This document shows positions 1-5,593 of a stretch of 5,716 nucleotides of DNA, piece after piece (positions within the stretch are counted from its first letter, which is position 1; every line of letters begins with the position of its first letter). Below the pieces are notes generated by a model. The model searched no databases and had not been told where the DNA came from. It was given only the letters and a program-made list of their open reading frames with translations. A program made the translations under genes and the position numbers. The DNA is from an uncultured Clostridia bacterium (GTDB lineage: Bacteria; Bacillota; Clostridia; Oscillospirales; CAG-382), in contig CAJOMW010000083.1 of the NCBI GenBank assembly GCA_905235695.1, forward strand, positions 1-5,716. The letters run 5' to 3'.

Positions 1-309
1 TTATCGACACCAAAAAAATATATAGCCCCATTGAGGGCGTGTTGAGGCACAAAAGCAGCTGCATTGATGTAGCCCATCGAAAGCCCAACTGAGACTTTGC
101 ATGGCACCGTTGAAAAACATCGAAGTTTTTTCGACGCCAAAGGCACTTTTTGGTTCTTTCTGTGCCGACAAAAAGAACGTCCCCGTGTCCCCAAAGCTCC
201 ATAAGGAGCTTTTAGCGCTAGGAAGCGCTTTGGTAGCCGCACCTGCGCTTAGCATCGCAACAAAAAAAGAGTATAAAAAGCTGTGGCGCAGCCCATTTTT
301 CGCTTGCAA
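1..309. other. Structured intergenic region with serial stem-loops; no convincing gene
   Basis: I see no recognisable gene here. The sequence is rich in inverted repeats: GCCC/GGGC at 25-38; an 11-pair stem at 108-118/125-136 with one bulged T; a 10-pair stem at 153-163/168-178 with one C-A mismatch and a GCCG loop; AAAGCTCC-ATAA-GGAGCTTT at 193-212; AGCGCT-AGGA-AGCGCT at 214-229; TGCG/CGCA at 244-259. Several frames are open. One minus-strand frame is open for 102 codons (309 down to 1, TTG start, no clear ribosome binding site), a second minus frame is open from about 250 past the left edge, and a plus frame runs 101-352. None looks like a protein family I know. Overlapping open frames plus regular hairpins favour a non-coding repeat or structured RNA over a gene. 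A decayed or frameshifted minus-strand ORF remains possible. Confidence 0.5.
193..281 (+). repeat. Structured repeat, copy A (with an extra hairpin)
   Basis: This matches the segment at 2592-2659. From 225 to 281 about 45 of 56 aligned bases are identical, with one gap in the A-run. Order of parts: hairpin AAAGCTCC-ATAA-GGAGCTTT (193-212), an additional hairpin AGCGCT-AGGA-AGCGCT (214-229) missing from the other copy, linker TTTGGTAGCCGCA, an inverted repeat TGCG/CGCA (244-259), then CAACAAAAAAAGAGTAT and AAAAAGC. A short GCTG/CAGC inverted repeat at 280-292 with TTTTT at 296-300 follows, so the arrangement resembles copy B, where a true terminator comes next. The copy lies 94 bases upstream of the pgk -35 box. 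Strand is given as that of the neighbouring pgk-tpiA transcript; the functional strand is not known. Confidence 0.7.
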
Positions 310-374
310 AACATTTTTAGGGATAAAAATGATATCGCTTCATGCTTTTTGAACAAAAAAATTTGTAATTTCTA

Positions 375-403
375 TTGAAAAAGCACAAACTATATGATAT
401 AAT
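375..403 (+). promoter_or_regulatory. Sigma-A promoter of pgk-tpiA
   Basis: The -35 box TTGAAA (375-380) and the -10 box TATAAT (398-403) are separated by exactly 17 bases. A TG at 395-396 one base before the -10 box makes it an extended -10 element. The predicted start is near 410, leaving an AT-rich leader of about 45 bases before the pgk ATG. Such a near-consensus site fits strong constitutive expression of glycolytic enzymes. I see no clear operator. Confidence 0.85.
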
Positions 404-455
404 CTACTTAAGAAAAATTTGTTAAAATTTTATTTATCTGAAAGGTGCGAAAAAA

Positions 456-1754
456 ATGTTAAACAAGAAGACAGTAGAAGACATTGAAGTGCGCGGCAAG
501 CGCGTTCTCGTAAGATGCGATTTCAACGTTCCTCTCAAGGATGGCGTCATCACGAGCGACAAGAGAATAGTTGCGGCTATTCCCACCATTAAATATCTTC
601 TCGACAACGGCGCAAAGGTAATACTCTGCTCTCACATGGGCAAGCCTCACGCAATTCTTACCGAGGGCTTCGGTCTCGATAAGAAAGAAAAGAAGAAGAT
701 AGAAGAGCTTCCCGAAAGCGAGAGAGAAGCCGCAACGGCAGAGCTTATCGAAAAAGCTAAGAAGAACGACCCCGTCAAGTTCACCCTGAAGCCCGTTGCC
801 GACAGACTTAACGAGCTGCTCGGCGGCAAGGTCACCTTCGCAAGCGACATAGTAGGCGAAGATGCCAAGGCAAAGGTTGCCGCTCTCAAGGACGGCGAGG
901 CTGTCCTTCTCGAAAACGTCCGCTTTGACGCACGCGAAACAAAGAACGATCCCTCCTTCTCCAAGGAGCTCGCTTCTCTCTGCGACGCATACGTAAACGA
1001 CGCATTCGGCTCTGCTCACAGAGCTCACTCCTCCACCGCAGGCGTTACCGAGTTCGTCAAGGACGCCGTATGCGGCTATCTCATTCAGAGAGAGATCGAA
1101 GTTATGGGCGGTGCTCTCTCAAATCCCGCGCGTCCCTTTGTTTCAATTCTCGGCGGCGCAAAGGTCTCCGACAAGATAGGCGTTATAAACAACCTCATCG
1201 ACAAGGTCGACACCCTCATAATCGGCGGCGGTATGGCATACACCTTCATGCGCGCTCTCGGGAACTCCACCGGAACCTCGATATGCGAGGAAGACAAGAT
1301 AGACCTTGCAAAAGAGCTTATGGAAAAGGCAAAGGAAAAGGGTGTAAACTTCCTGCTCCCGGTCGACAACATGATAGGCAGAGAATACAAGGAAGACACC
1401 GTATTTATGAGAATATACTCAGACGCCATACCCGACGGCTGGATGGGGCTCGACATAGGTCCGACGACACAGGAACTCTTCTCCAAGACCATTAAAGGCG
1501 CAGGCACGGTAGTCTGGAACGGTCCTATGGGCGTTTCCGAATGGGAAAACTTCGCAGGCGGCACCAAGGCTGTTGCACAGGCTGTCGCAGAAAGCGACGC
1601 TATCTCGATAATCGGCGGCGGCGACTCTGCCGAAGCGGTCGAAAGGCTGGGCTTTGCAGACAAGATAACCCACATATCCACCGGCGGCGGCGCTTCCCTC
1701 GAGTTCCTCGAAGGAAAAGAGCTTCCCGGCATAGCTTGCCTCAACGACAAGTAA
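456..1754 (+). CDS. pgk: Phosphoglycerate kinase
   Basis: Cytosolic glycolytic enzyme that transfers phosphate from 1,3-bisphosphoglycerate to ADP, giving ATP and 3-phosphoglycerate. The 432-residue product shows the whole family pattern. In the N-terminal substrate domain are R20 and DFNVP (22-26), R37, SHMGKP (59-64), ENVRF (153-157) and the AHRAHSS segment (187-193). In the C-terminal nucleotide domain are GGAKVSDK (233-240), IIGGGMAYTF (255-264), VVWNGPMGV (352-360), GGGDS (387-391) and the HISTGGGASLEFLEGKELPG stretch (406-425). The family is usually about 390-400 residues; the extra length is a lysine/glutamate-rich insertion at roughly residues 66-108, between SHMGKP and the helix starting KPVADRL. 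The usual HLGRP arginine is K63, a conservative change at a substrate-binding position. The ATG is preceded by AAAGGTG (441-447) at 8 bases. It is the first gene of the pgk-tpiA operon; the gap gene often found upstream is not in view. Confidence 0.98.
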   Translation: MLNKKTVEDIEVRGKRVLVRCDFNVPLKDGVITSDKRIVAAIPTIKYLLDNGAKVILCSHMGKPHAILTEGFGLDKKEKKKIEELPESEREAATAELIEKAKKNDPVKFTLKPVADRLNELLGGKVTFASDIVGEDAKAKVAALKDGEAVLLENVRFDARETKNDPSFSKELASLCDAYVNDAFGSAHRAHSSTAGVTEFVKDAVCGYLIQREIEVMGGALSNPARPFVSILGGAKVSDKIGVINNLIDKVDTLIIGGGMAYTFMRALGNSTGTSICEEDKIDLAKELMEKAKEKGVNFLLPVDNMIGREYKEDTVFMRIYSDAIPDGWMGLDIGPTTQELFSKTIKGAGTVVWNGPMGVSEWENFAGGTKAVAQAVAESDAISIIGGGDSAEAVERLGFADKITHISTGGGASLEFLEGKELPGIACLNDK

Positions 1755-1763
1755 TATAAAATC

Positions 1764-1791
1764 AGCGGCGTACCGTAAAAAGTATGCCGCT
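1764..1791 (+). other. Intercistronic hairpin between pgk and tpiA
   Basis: A ten-pair stem AGCGGCGTAC/GTATGCCGCT (one G-T wobble) closes an 8-base loop, 9 bases after the pgk stop and 25 bases before the tpiA start. No T-run follows, so it is not a standard terminator. A role in mRNA stability, processing or partial attenuation between the two genes is plausible but inferred. Confidence 0.6.
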
Positions 1792-1801
1792 TAAAGCAGT
1801 G

Positions 1802-1807
1802 AAAGGA
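1802..1807 (+). promoter_or_regulatory. tpiA ribosome binding site (decides the start)
   Basis: AAAGGA lies 9 bases before the ATG at 1817. The upstream in-frame ATG at 1784 falls inside the intercistronic hairpin, has no comparable site and would add 11 residues not seen in the family, so 1817 is preferred. Confidence 0.8.
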
Positions 1808-1816
1808 AATATCATT

Positions 1817-2572
1817 ATGAGAAGAAAAGTAATCGCCGGAAACTGGAAGATGAACAAGACTCCCACGGAAACCAAGGCGTTTGTTGAAGAATTAAAGGCA
1901 GTTGCAAGCGGAAAAGACAACTGCGATATAGTTATCTGCGTCCCGTTTGTAGACCTTCAGGCGGCTCTTGAGGGAACGAAGGGCACGAAAATAAAGGTTG
2001 GCGCACAGAATGTACACTTTGCTCCGAGCGGTGCATACACGGGTGAAGTCAGCGCGGCAATGCTCGTAGACCTCGGCGTTGAATACGTGGTCATAGGACA
2101 CAGCGAGAGACGTCAGTACTTCGGTGAGACCGACGAGACGGTAAATGCGAGAGTAAAGGCGGCTCTTGAGGCAGGGCTCAAGGTAATCCTCTGCATAGGC
2201 GAGCTTGAAAAGGAAAGAGACCAGGGCATAACCGCCGAAATACTCGGCAAGCAGACAAAGGTTGATCTCCTCGGTGTAACGGCTGAGCAGATGAAGAACG
2301 TAATAATCGCATACGAGCCTGTTTGGGCTATCGGCACGGGCAAGACCGCTACAAATGAGCAGGCAGACGAAGCCTGCGGCATAGTAAGAGATGTCGTTGC
2401 CTCGCTCTACGGCAAGGACGTTGCCGACAAGGCAATCGTTCAGTACGGCGGCTCCATGAACGCTAAGAACGCTGCAGACCTTCTCAAGTGTGAGAATGTT
2501 GACGGTGGACTTATCGGCGGTGCATCGCTGAAGGCGCCGGACTTCGGAGTTATCATAGACGCGGCTCAGTAA
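1817..2572 (+). CDS. tpiA: Triosephosphate isomerase
   Basis: Interconverts dihydroxyacetone phosphate and glyceraldehyde 3-phosphate in the cytosol. The 251-residue product is of normal family length and folds as a single TIM barrel. All catalytic features are visible: N9 and K11 in the AGNWKMN opening (7-13), the electrophile H95 in VIGHSERR (92-99), the base E167 in AYEPVWAIGTGK (165-176, which includes the mobile loop), YGGS (210-213) and the phosphate-binding GGLIGGASL (230-238). It follows pgk after 62 bases with no visible promoter between, so it is read from the pgk promoter. A structured repeat and then a strong terminator follow. Nothing suggests damage or recent transfer. Confidence 0.98.
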   Translation: MRRKVIAGNWKMNKTPTETKAFVEELKAVASGKDNCDIVICVPFVDLQAALEGTKGTKIKVGAQNVHFAPSGAYTGEVSAAMLVDLGVEYVVIGHSERRQYFGETDETVNARVKAALEAGLKVILCIGELEKERDQGITAEILGKQTKVDLLGVTAEQMKNVIIAYEPVWAIGTGKTATNEQADEACGIVRDVVASLYGKDVADKAIVQYGGSMNAKNAADLLKCENVDGGLIGGASLKAPDFGVIIDAAQ

Positions 2573-2591
2573 AGAGCAAAAGAGCGTATTT

Positions 2592-2659
2592 AAGCGCCGT
2601 AAGGTGCTTTGGTAACCGCAACCTTGCTCAGCAGAGCAACAAAAAAGAATATCAAAAGC
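2592..2659 (+). repeat. Structured repeat, copy B (tpiA 3' region)
   Basis: Starts 19 bases after the tpiA stop. Parts in order: hairpin AAGCGCC-GTAA-GGTGCTT (2592-2609), linker TGGTAACCGCAACC, a perfect six-pair hairpin TTGCTC-AGCA-GAGCAA (2624-2639), then CAACAAAAAAGAATATC and AAAAGC, which is also the first arm of the terminator. Against copy A at 193-281 the first hairpin differs at both members of one pair (G-T here, T-A there) and still pairs. The extra 19-base hairpin of copy A is absent. It would be transcribed as part of the tpiA 3' untranslated region. Confidence 0.75.
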
Positions 2660-2686
2660 GGCCGTTTTATAACAGCCGCTTTTTTT
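2654..2686 (+). terminator. Rho-independent terminator of pgk-tpiA
   Basis: AAAAGCGGC (2654-2662) pairs with GCCGCTTTT (2675-2683). An inner GTT/AAC extension around a TTAT loop follows across one C-A mismatch, and the T-run reaches 2686. The opposite strand also ends in TTTT, so it may serve the convergent minus-strand transcript coming from the membrane-protein gene. Confidence 0.9.
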
Positions 2687-2700
2687 CAGTATGTAAGGCC

Positions 2701-2741
2701 GCCGTGCTTCGACGGCTCTCAGGTGCCGGCACCTCCGGCAC
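2701..2741. other. Two GC-rich hairpins in the convergent spacer
   Basis: GCCGT/ACGGC (2701-2716, loop GCTTCG) is followed by GTGCCGG-CACCT-CCGGCAC (2723-2741), a perfect seven-pair stem. The latter overlaps a 14-base palindrome AGGTGCCGGCACCT (2721-2734). They lie just past the end of the minus-strand gene that stops at 2754. Neither has a T-run on either strand, so they may protect transcript ends or help termination together with the hairpin at 2654-2686; this is inference. Confidence 0.5.
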
Positions 2742-2753
2742 GACAAATATCAC

Positions 2754-3047
2754 TCAATTATTGTCATTGTTTTTTTCGGCCGCCCGGTCAAGTCTCGTAT
2801 TTCTTGCGTAAAGAACGAGGTCTGCTCCCACCATTATAAGGTTCAGCACGTAGAAGAACATAACGTACCACTTGAAGCTCGGACTTACGAGCTTTGATAT
2901 GATTCCGGCTATGTATCCGAAGAAGATAAGGAGGAGGAACGGGAGGCTCTTGCCCTTTGCGGTCCTGCTCGTGTAGGATTTCCATACGTTCAGCGGCCAT
3001 GATGCGCCAAAGCTGACTATCATAATTATCTCAAAAATTTCTGCCAT
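2754..3047 (-). CDS. Small three-helix membrane protein, PQ-loop/SemiSWEET-like
   Basis: A 97-residue hydrophobic protein with three probable membrane helices (about 4-21, 34-54 and 58-81) and a short polar tail (82-97) rich in Asn and Asp. Residues 18-48 follow the spacing of a PQ-loop repeat: a proline in the first helix (P18, here PL rather than PQ), KS at 23-24, then GKS (32-34) opening the second helix and two glycines within it. Single PQ-loop proteins of this size, the SemiSWEETs, work as dimers that pass small sugars or similar solutes through the membrane. I infer kinship from the pattern only, and the substrate is unknown. AAGGG lies 10 bases before the ATG. The gene starts 37 bases after the lipoprotein stop on the same strand, with no promoter between, so the two are probably one transcript. 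Confidence 0.75.
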   Translation of the reverse strand: MAEIFEIIMIVSFGASWPLNVWKSYTSRTAKGKSLPFLLLIFFGYIAGIISKLVSPSFKWYVMFFYVLNLIMVGADLVLYARNTRLDRAAEKNNDNN

Positions 3048-3084
3048 GTGTTTTCAACCCTTACGGCGCTTACTGCCCTGAATT

Positions 3085-4077
3085 TTATTCCTCTTCGGCC
3101 GCTCCTTCTGCTTCAGCATCGGCCTCTTCCGCCGTCTCCGTTTCTTCTTCGGAAATCTCGGAAGCTTCGCCGGATGCGTCATAAGTCGCAACCGTCGCAC
3201 CTGCGCGTCTTACTATGTTTACCATGGACGAGCCTGCCGGGAGCATTGCCGTCACATCCGAGCGGTAGAACGCAAGCTCGCTTACGTCTTTAAGCTCGTC
3301 CGAGAAGTATACGGTCTTTGCGCCGGTGTCTGTAAAAGCATAGTAAGCAACGGACTTTACGCCGTCGTATCTTGCCGTGCTTCCGGAGGTGTGCTTGAGA
3401 AGCACGCCGTCTCCTACCACGCCGTCGGTAAGGGATGCGTAGAAGGGAGTTACGTTAAAGTAGTCGCCGAAAGCGAACATTCCTATGCTCTTTACGGAAT
3501 CGGGTATATTTACACTTCTAAGAGAGTCACAGCCGTAGAAGGTTCTGTCGGCTATTTTTTCAAGTCCTTCGGGGAGAACTACCTCCTCGAGAGCGGTGCA
3601 GCCCTGGAAGCACGCAAGGCCTATCTCCTTAACGGTGTCCGGGATAACTATCTTTGTGACCTTCTCGTTGCCCATGAAAACGCCTGCGTCTATTCCTACG
3701 AGCGTGTATTCAACGGGTACTTCGACCGTCTCTTCGACTTCCCTTGTGACGGTGGACGTTGTTCCGTCATCGTTTGTAACCTCTTCGGTCACGGTATTCG
3801 TCTGCTTTTCTTTCTTTATCCTTACCGGATTCTCTTCGAGGACTACCTCCTCGAGGTCACCGTTGTACGCCGTGAGAACAGCGCCGTTTGAAGAAAAATT
3901 GTACTCGAATACGGGCGTCTCCTCCTCCTGCTCGTCGAGCGTATCGACCGCATTTCCGGCAGACGCATCGTTTTCGGCAGCGCCGTCCGTCGTTTTCGTT
4001 TTACTGCCCGAGCATGACGAGAGCACAAGTGCTGTGCAAATTAAAATGCAAATAAGTGTGAATAAAAGTTTTTTCAT
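3085..4077 (-). CDS. Leucine-rich-repeat (BspA/LRR_5-type) lipoprotein
   Basis: A 330-residue predicted lipoprotein, anchored on the outer face of the membrane. A signal peptide (KK then a hydrophobic stretch) ends in the lipobox LSSC with C22 as lipidated residue, followed by a Ser/Asp-rich linker (23-55). Residues 143-211 hold three units of exactly 23 residues, marked by IPD (145-147), LPE (168-170) and IPD (191-193), with conserved aromatic/GC turns such as FQGC and FYGC. This is the BspA-like LRR_5 pattern. Residues 218-248 (GVVGDGVLL then YDGVKSVAYYAF) match the spacer module common in such clostridial proteins, and a degenerate unit follows (256-280). A Thr/Glu/Val-rich stretch at about 88-122 interrupts the first, weak repeat, and the tail (303-330) is very acidic. 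These repeats usually mediate binding at the cell surface; the ligand is unknown. GAAGGAG (4086-4092) precedes the ATG by 8 bases. Confidence 0.92.
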   Translation of the reverse strand: MKKLLFTLICILICTALVLSSCSGSKTKTTDGAAENDASAGNAVDTLDEQEEETPVFEYNFSSNGAVLTAYNGDLEEVVLEENPVRIKKEKQTNTVTEEVTNDDGTTSTVTREVEETVEVPVEYTLVGIDAGVFMGNEKVTKIVIPDTVKEIGLACFQGCTALEEVVLPEGLEKIADRTFYGCDSLRSVNIPDSVKSIGMFAFGDYFNVTPFYASLTDGVVGDGVLLKHTSGSTARYDGVKSVAYYAFTDTGAKTVYFSDELKDVSELAFYRSDVTAMLPAGSSMVNIVRRAGATVATYDASGEASEISEEETETAEEADAEAEGAAEEE

Positions 4078-4112
4078 GACAGAATCTCCTTCGTCTTTGT
4101 GCGTTTTTCAAG

Positions 4113-4141
4113 AGTATAGCACATCTCTTGGCTATTTTCAA
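4113..4141 (-). promoter_or_regulatory. Sigma-A promoter of the lipoprotein gene
   Basis: Read on the minus strand, TTGAAA (4141-4136) and TATACT (4118-4113) are separated by 17 bases. The predicted start is near 4106, giving a leader of about 30 bases. It lies between ychF and the lipoprotein gene, so the lipoprotein and membrane-protein pair can be transcribed independently of ychF. Confidence 0.8.
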
Positions 4142-4189
4142 GTATTTTCCGCACGTTTAAAAATTATTGTTTATATCCGGATTGTTTTC

Positions 4190-5284
4190 CTATACGTTGA
4201 ATCTGAAGAGAACGACGTCGCCGTCCTGCATTACGTAGTCCTTGCCCTCGGACCTCATAAGTCCCTTTTCTCTCGCCGCCGCAGTCGATCCGCACTGCAC
4301 AAGGTCGTCGAACGCTATGACCTCCGCCCTTATAAAGCCTCTCTCAAAGTCGGTGTGTATCTTTCCGGCCGCCTGCGGAGCCTTTGTGCCCTTCTGTATC
4401 GTCCACGCTCTCACCTCTTCGGGGCCTGCCGTGAGGAAGCTTATCAGCCCGAGCAGCGAGTAGCACGCCGAAACCAAACTGTCAAGGCCGCTCTGCTCTA
4501 TTCCGAGGTCGTGCAGAAATTGCTTTTTCTCCTCGCCCTCCAGCTCGCTTATCTCCGCTTCCAGCCCTGCGCATATACTTATTATGCCCGAGTGTTCCTC
4601 GTCGGCTATTGCCTTCAGCGCCGAATAATACTTGTTCTTTGAAAGGTCGGTGCCTATCTCGTCTTCGTTTATGTTTGCGACGTAGATAACGGGCTTTGCC
4701 GAGAGAAGCGGTACCTCCTTCAGCATCTCAAGCTCTTCCTTGGTGTACTCTATGCAGCTTGCCTTCTTGCCCTCATTGAGCACTGCGAGTATCCTCTCAA
4801 GCAGGTCTATCTCCTTCTGAACGGACTTATCGCCCTTCAGCAGCTTTTTTGCTCTGTCTATCCTTCTCTCGACTATCTCTATATCGGAATATATGAGCTC
4901 GAGGTTTATGGTCGTTACGTCGTCCGCCGGGTCAACCTTGCCGCTGACGTGTATTATGTCGTCGTTTTCAAAGCAGCGCACGACGTGCACCACTGCGTCG
5001 ACCTCCCTTATGTGCGAGAGGAATTTGTTTCCGAGTCCCTCTCCCTTGGAAGCGCCCTTGACGAGCCCGGCTATATCTACAAACTCTATGACCGCCGGCG
5101 TATACTTTTTCGGGTTATACATCTCCGCCAGCACGTCGAGTCTCTTATCCGGCACGGGAGCGATGCCGACATTCGGATCTATCGTGCAGAACGGATAATT
5201 CGCAGACTCTGCGCCTGCGTTGGTTATTGCATTGAAGAGCGTGCTTTTTCCCACGTTAGGGAGTCCAACTATTCCGAGTTTCAT
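4190..5284 (-). CDS. ychF: Redox/ribosome-associated ATPase YchF (Obg-family, OLA1 type)
   Basis: A cytosolic P-loop NTPase of the universally conserved YchF/OLA1 family, which binds ribosomes and hydrolyses ATP rather than GTP. The 364 residues match the usual 363-366. Visible motifs are G1 GLPNVGKST (7-15), the switch segment NYPFCTIDPN (29-38), G3 DIAG (70-73) followed by LVKGASKGEGLGNKFL, and NINE (204-207), where the family has NxxE in place of the NKxD of GTPases and so prefers ATP. A coiled helical insert covers roughly 130-195. The C-terminal TGS domain (about 281-364) carries FLTAGPEEVRAWTI and the DFERGFIRAEVI stretch. The start is the ATG at 5284: upstream in-frame ATGs (5323, 5407) lie at or before the promoter, and the family begins MKLGIVG. 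The ribosome site is a weak GGAAG (5298-5294), 9 bases away. I see no clear terminator in 4142-4189, so read-through into the lipoprotein gene is possible. Confidence 0.97.
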   Translation of the reverse strand: MKLGIVGLPNVGKSTLFNAITNAGAESANYPFCTIDPNVGIAPVPDKRLDVLAEMYNPKKYTPAVIEFVDIAGLVKGASKGEGLGNKFLSHIREVDAVVHVVRCFENDDIIHVSGKVDPADDVTTINLELIYSDIEIVERRIDRAKKLLKGDKSVQKEIDLLERILAVLNEGKKASCIEYTKEELEMLKEVPLLSAKPVIYVANINEDEIGTDLSKNKYYSALKAIADEEHSGIISICAGLEAEISELEGEEKKQFLHDLGIEQSGLDSLVSACYSLLGLISFLTAGPEEVRAWTIQKGTKAPQAAGKIHTDFERGFIRAEVIAFDDLVQCGSTAAAREKGLMRSEGKDYVMQDGDVVLFRFNV

Positions 5285-5326
5285 TATTGTTTTCTTCCAT
5301 TTCTGTTTGTCGTATTTATTCATTTT

Positions 5327-5355
5327 ATTATAACATTGACATGAGGAAAAATCAA
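5327..5355 (-). promoter_or_regulatory. Sigma-A promoter of ychF
   Basis: On the minus strand, TTGATT (5355-5350) and a perfect TATAAT (5332-5327) stand 17 bases apart. The predicted start is near 5320, with a leader of about 35 bases to the ATG at 5284. Its position rules out the longer in-frame ychF starts. Confidence 0.85.
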
Positions 5356-5414
5356 TACAAAACTTTGAATAAATGCGAAAAAGTGTCAGCAGACCGTGTT
5401 GTGGCATATAAAGT

Positions 5415-5465
5415 AAAAAGCGGACGAAAAGTTGTCATTATAAACAAACTTTTTATCCGTTTTTT
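5415..5465 (+). terminator. Long terminator-like palindrome with no obvious gene in front
   Basis: AAAAAGCGGA (5415-5424) pairs with TCCGTTTTTT (5456-5465) through ten pairs including one G-T. After a two-base interior loop AAAAGTT (5427-5433) pairs with AACTTTT (5447-5453) around a 13-base loop. The T-run on the plus strand fits a rho-independent terminator, but no plus-strand gene lies immediately upstream, since ychF points the other way. It could insulate the divergent promoters, end an unseen small RNA or act as a binding palindrome. The structure is seen; the function is inferred. Confidence 0.5.
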
Positions 5466-5479
5466 GTTATGGAGAAATT

Positions 5480-5509
5480 TTGAGCGGTTTTTGGAACAAA
5501 TGACATATT
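5480..5509 (+). promoter_or_regulatory. Possible promoter of the zinc-ribbon gene
   Basis: TTGAGC (5480-5485) and CATATT (5504-5509) are 18 bases apart, with TG at 5501-5502 giving an extended -10 form. Each box matches consensus at four of six positions. The implied leader is about 124 bases. A competing -10-like TATAGT at 5584-5589 has no good -35 box. Confidence 0.3.
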
Positions 5510-5593
5510 CGTGCGCAAAGCGATAGGTTTTTTAGGCAGTTCTCACAATTGTAAAGCTTTTTCCTTGCCTGCCCCTTTTCGGTTATAGTACAG

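Noticed and set aside
101..352. 83-codon plus-strand open frame upstream of pgk
   Set aside because: No ribosome binding site, overlaps the structured repeat, and the same stretch is open in minus frames too; treated as non-coding.
1085..1750. 221-codon open frame on the minus strand opposite pgk
   Set aside because: Antisense shadow of a highly conserved gene, with no recognisable domain.
1764..1791. pgk terminator
   Set aside because: The hairpin is good but is followed by TAAAGC, not a T-run, and tpiA lacks its own promoter.
1784..1816. Longer tpiA start adding 11 residues
   Set aside because: The upstream ATG is inside the intercistronic hairpin without a ribosome site; the family begins at the later Met.
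1892..2746. 284-codon open frame on the minus strand opposite tpiA
   Set aside because: Antisense shadow of tpiA running through the terminator; composition is not protein-like and no ribosome site is visible.
3596..4642. 348-codon open frame on the plus strand across the lipoprotein and ychF genes
   Set aside because: It lies antisense to two genes with clear motifs, promoters and ribosome sites, spans their intergenic promoter, and has no family features of its own.
5285..5407. Longer ychF start adding 41 residues
   Set aside because: The extension crosses the ychF promoter and its residues are not part of the YchF family.
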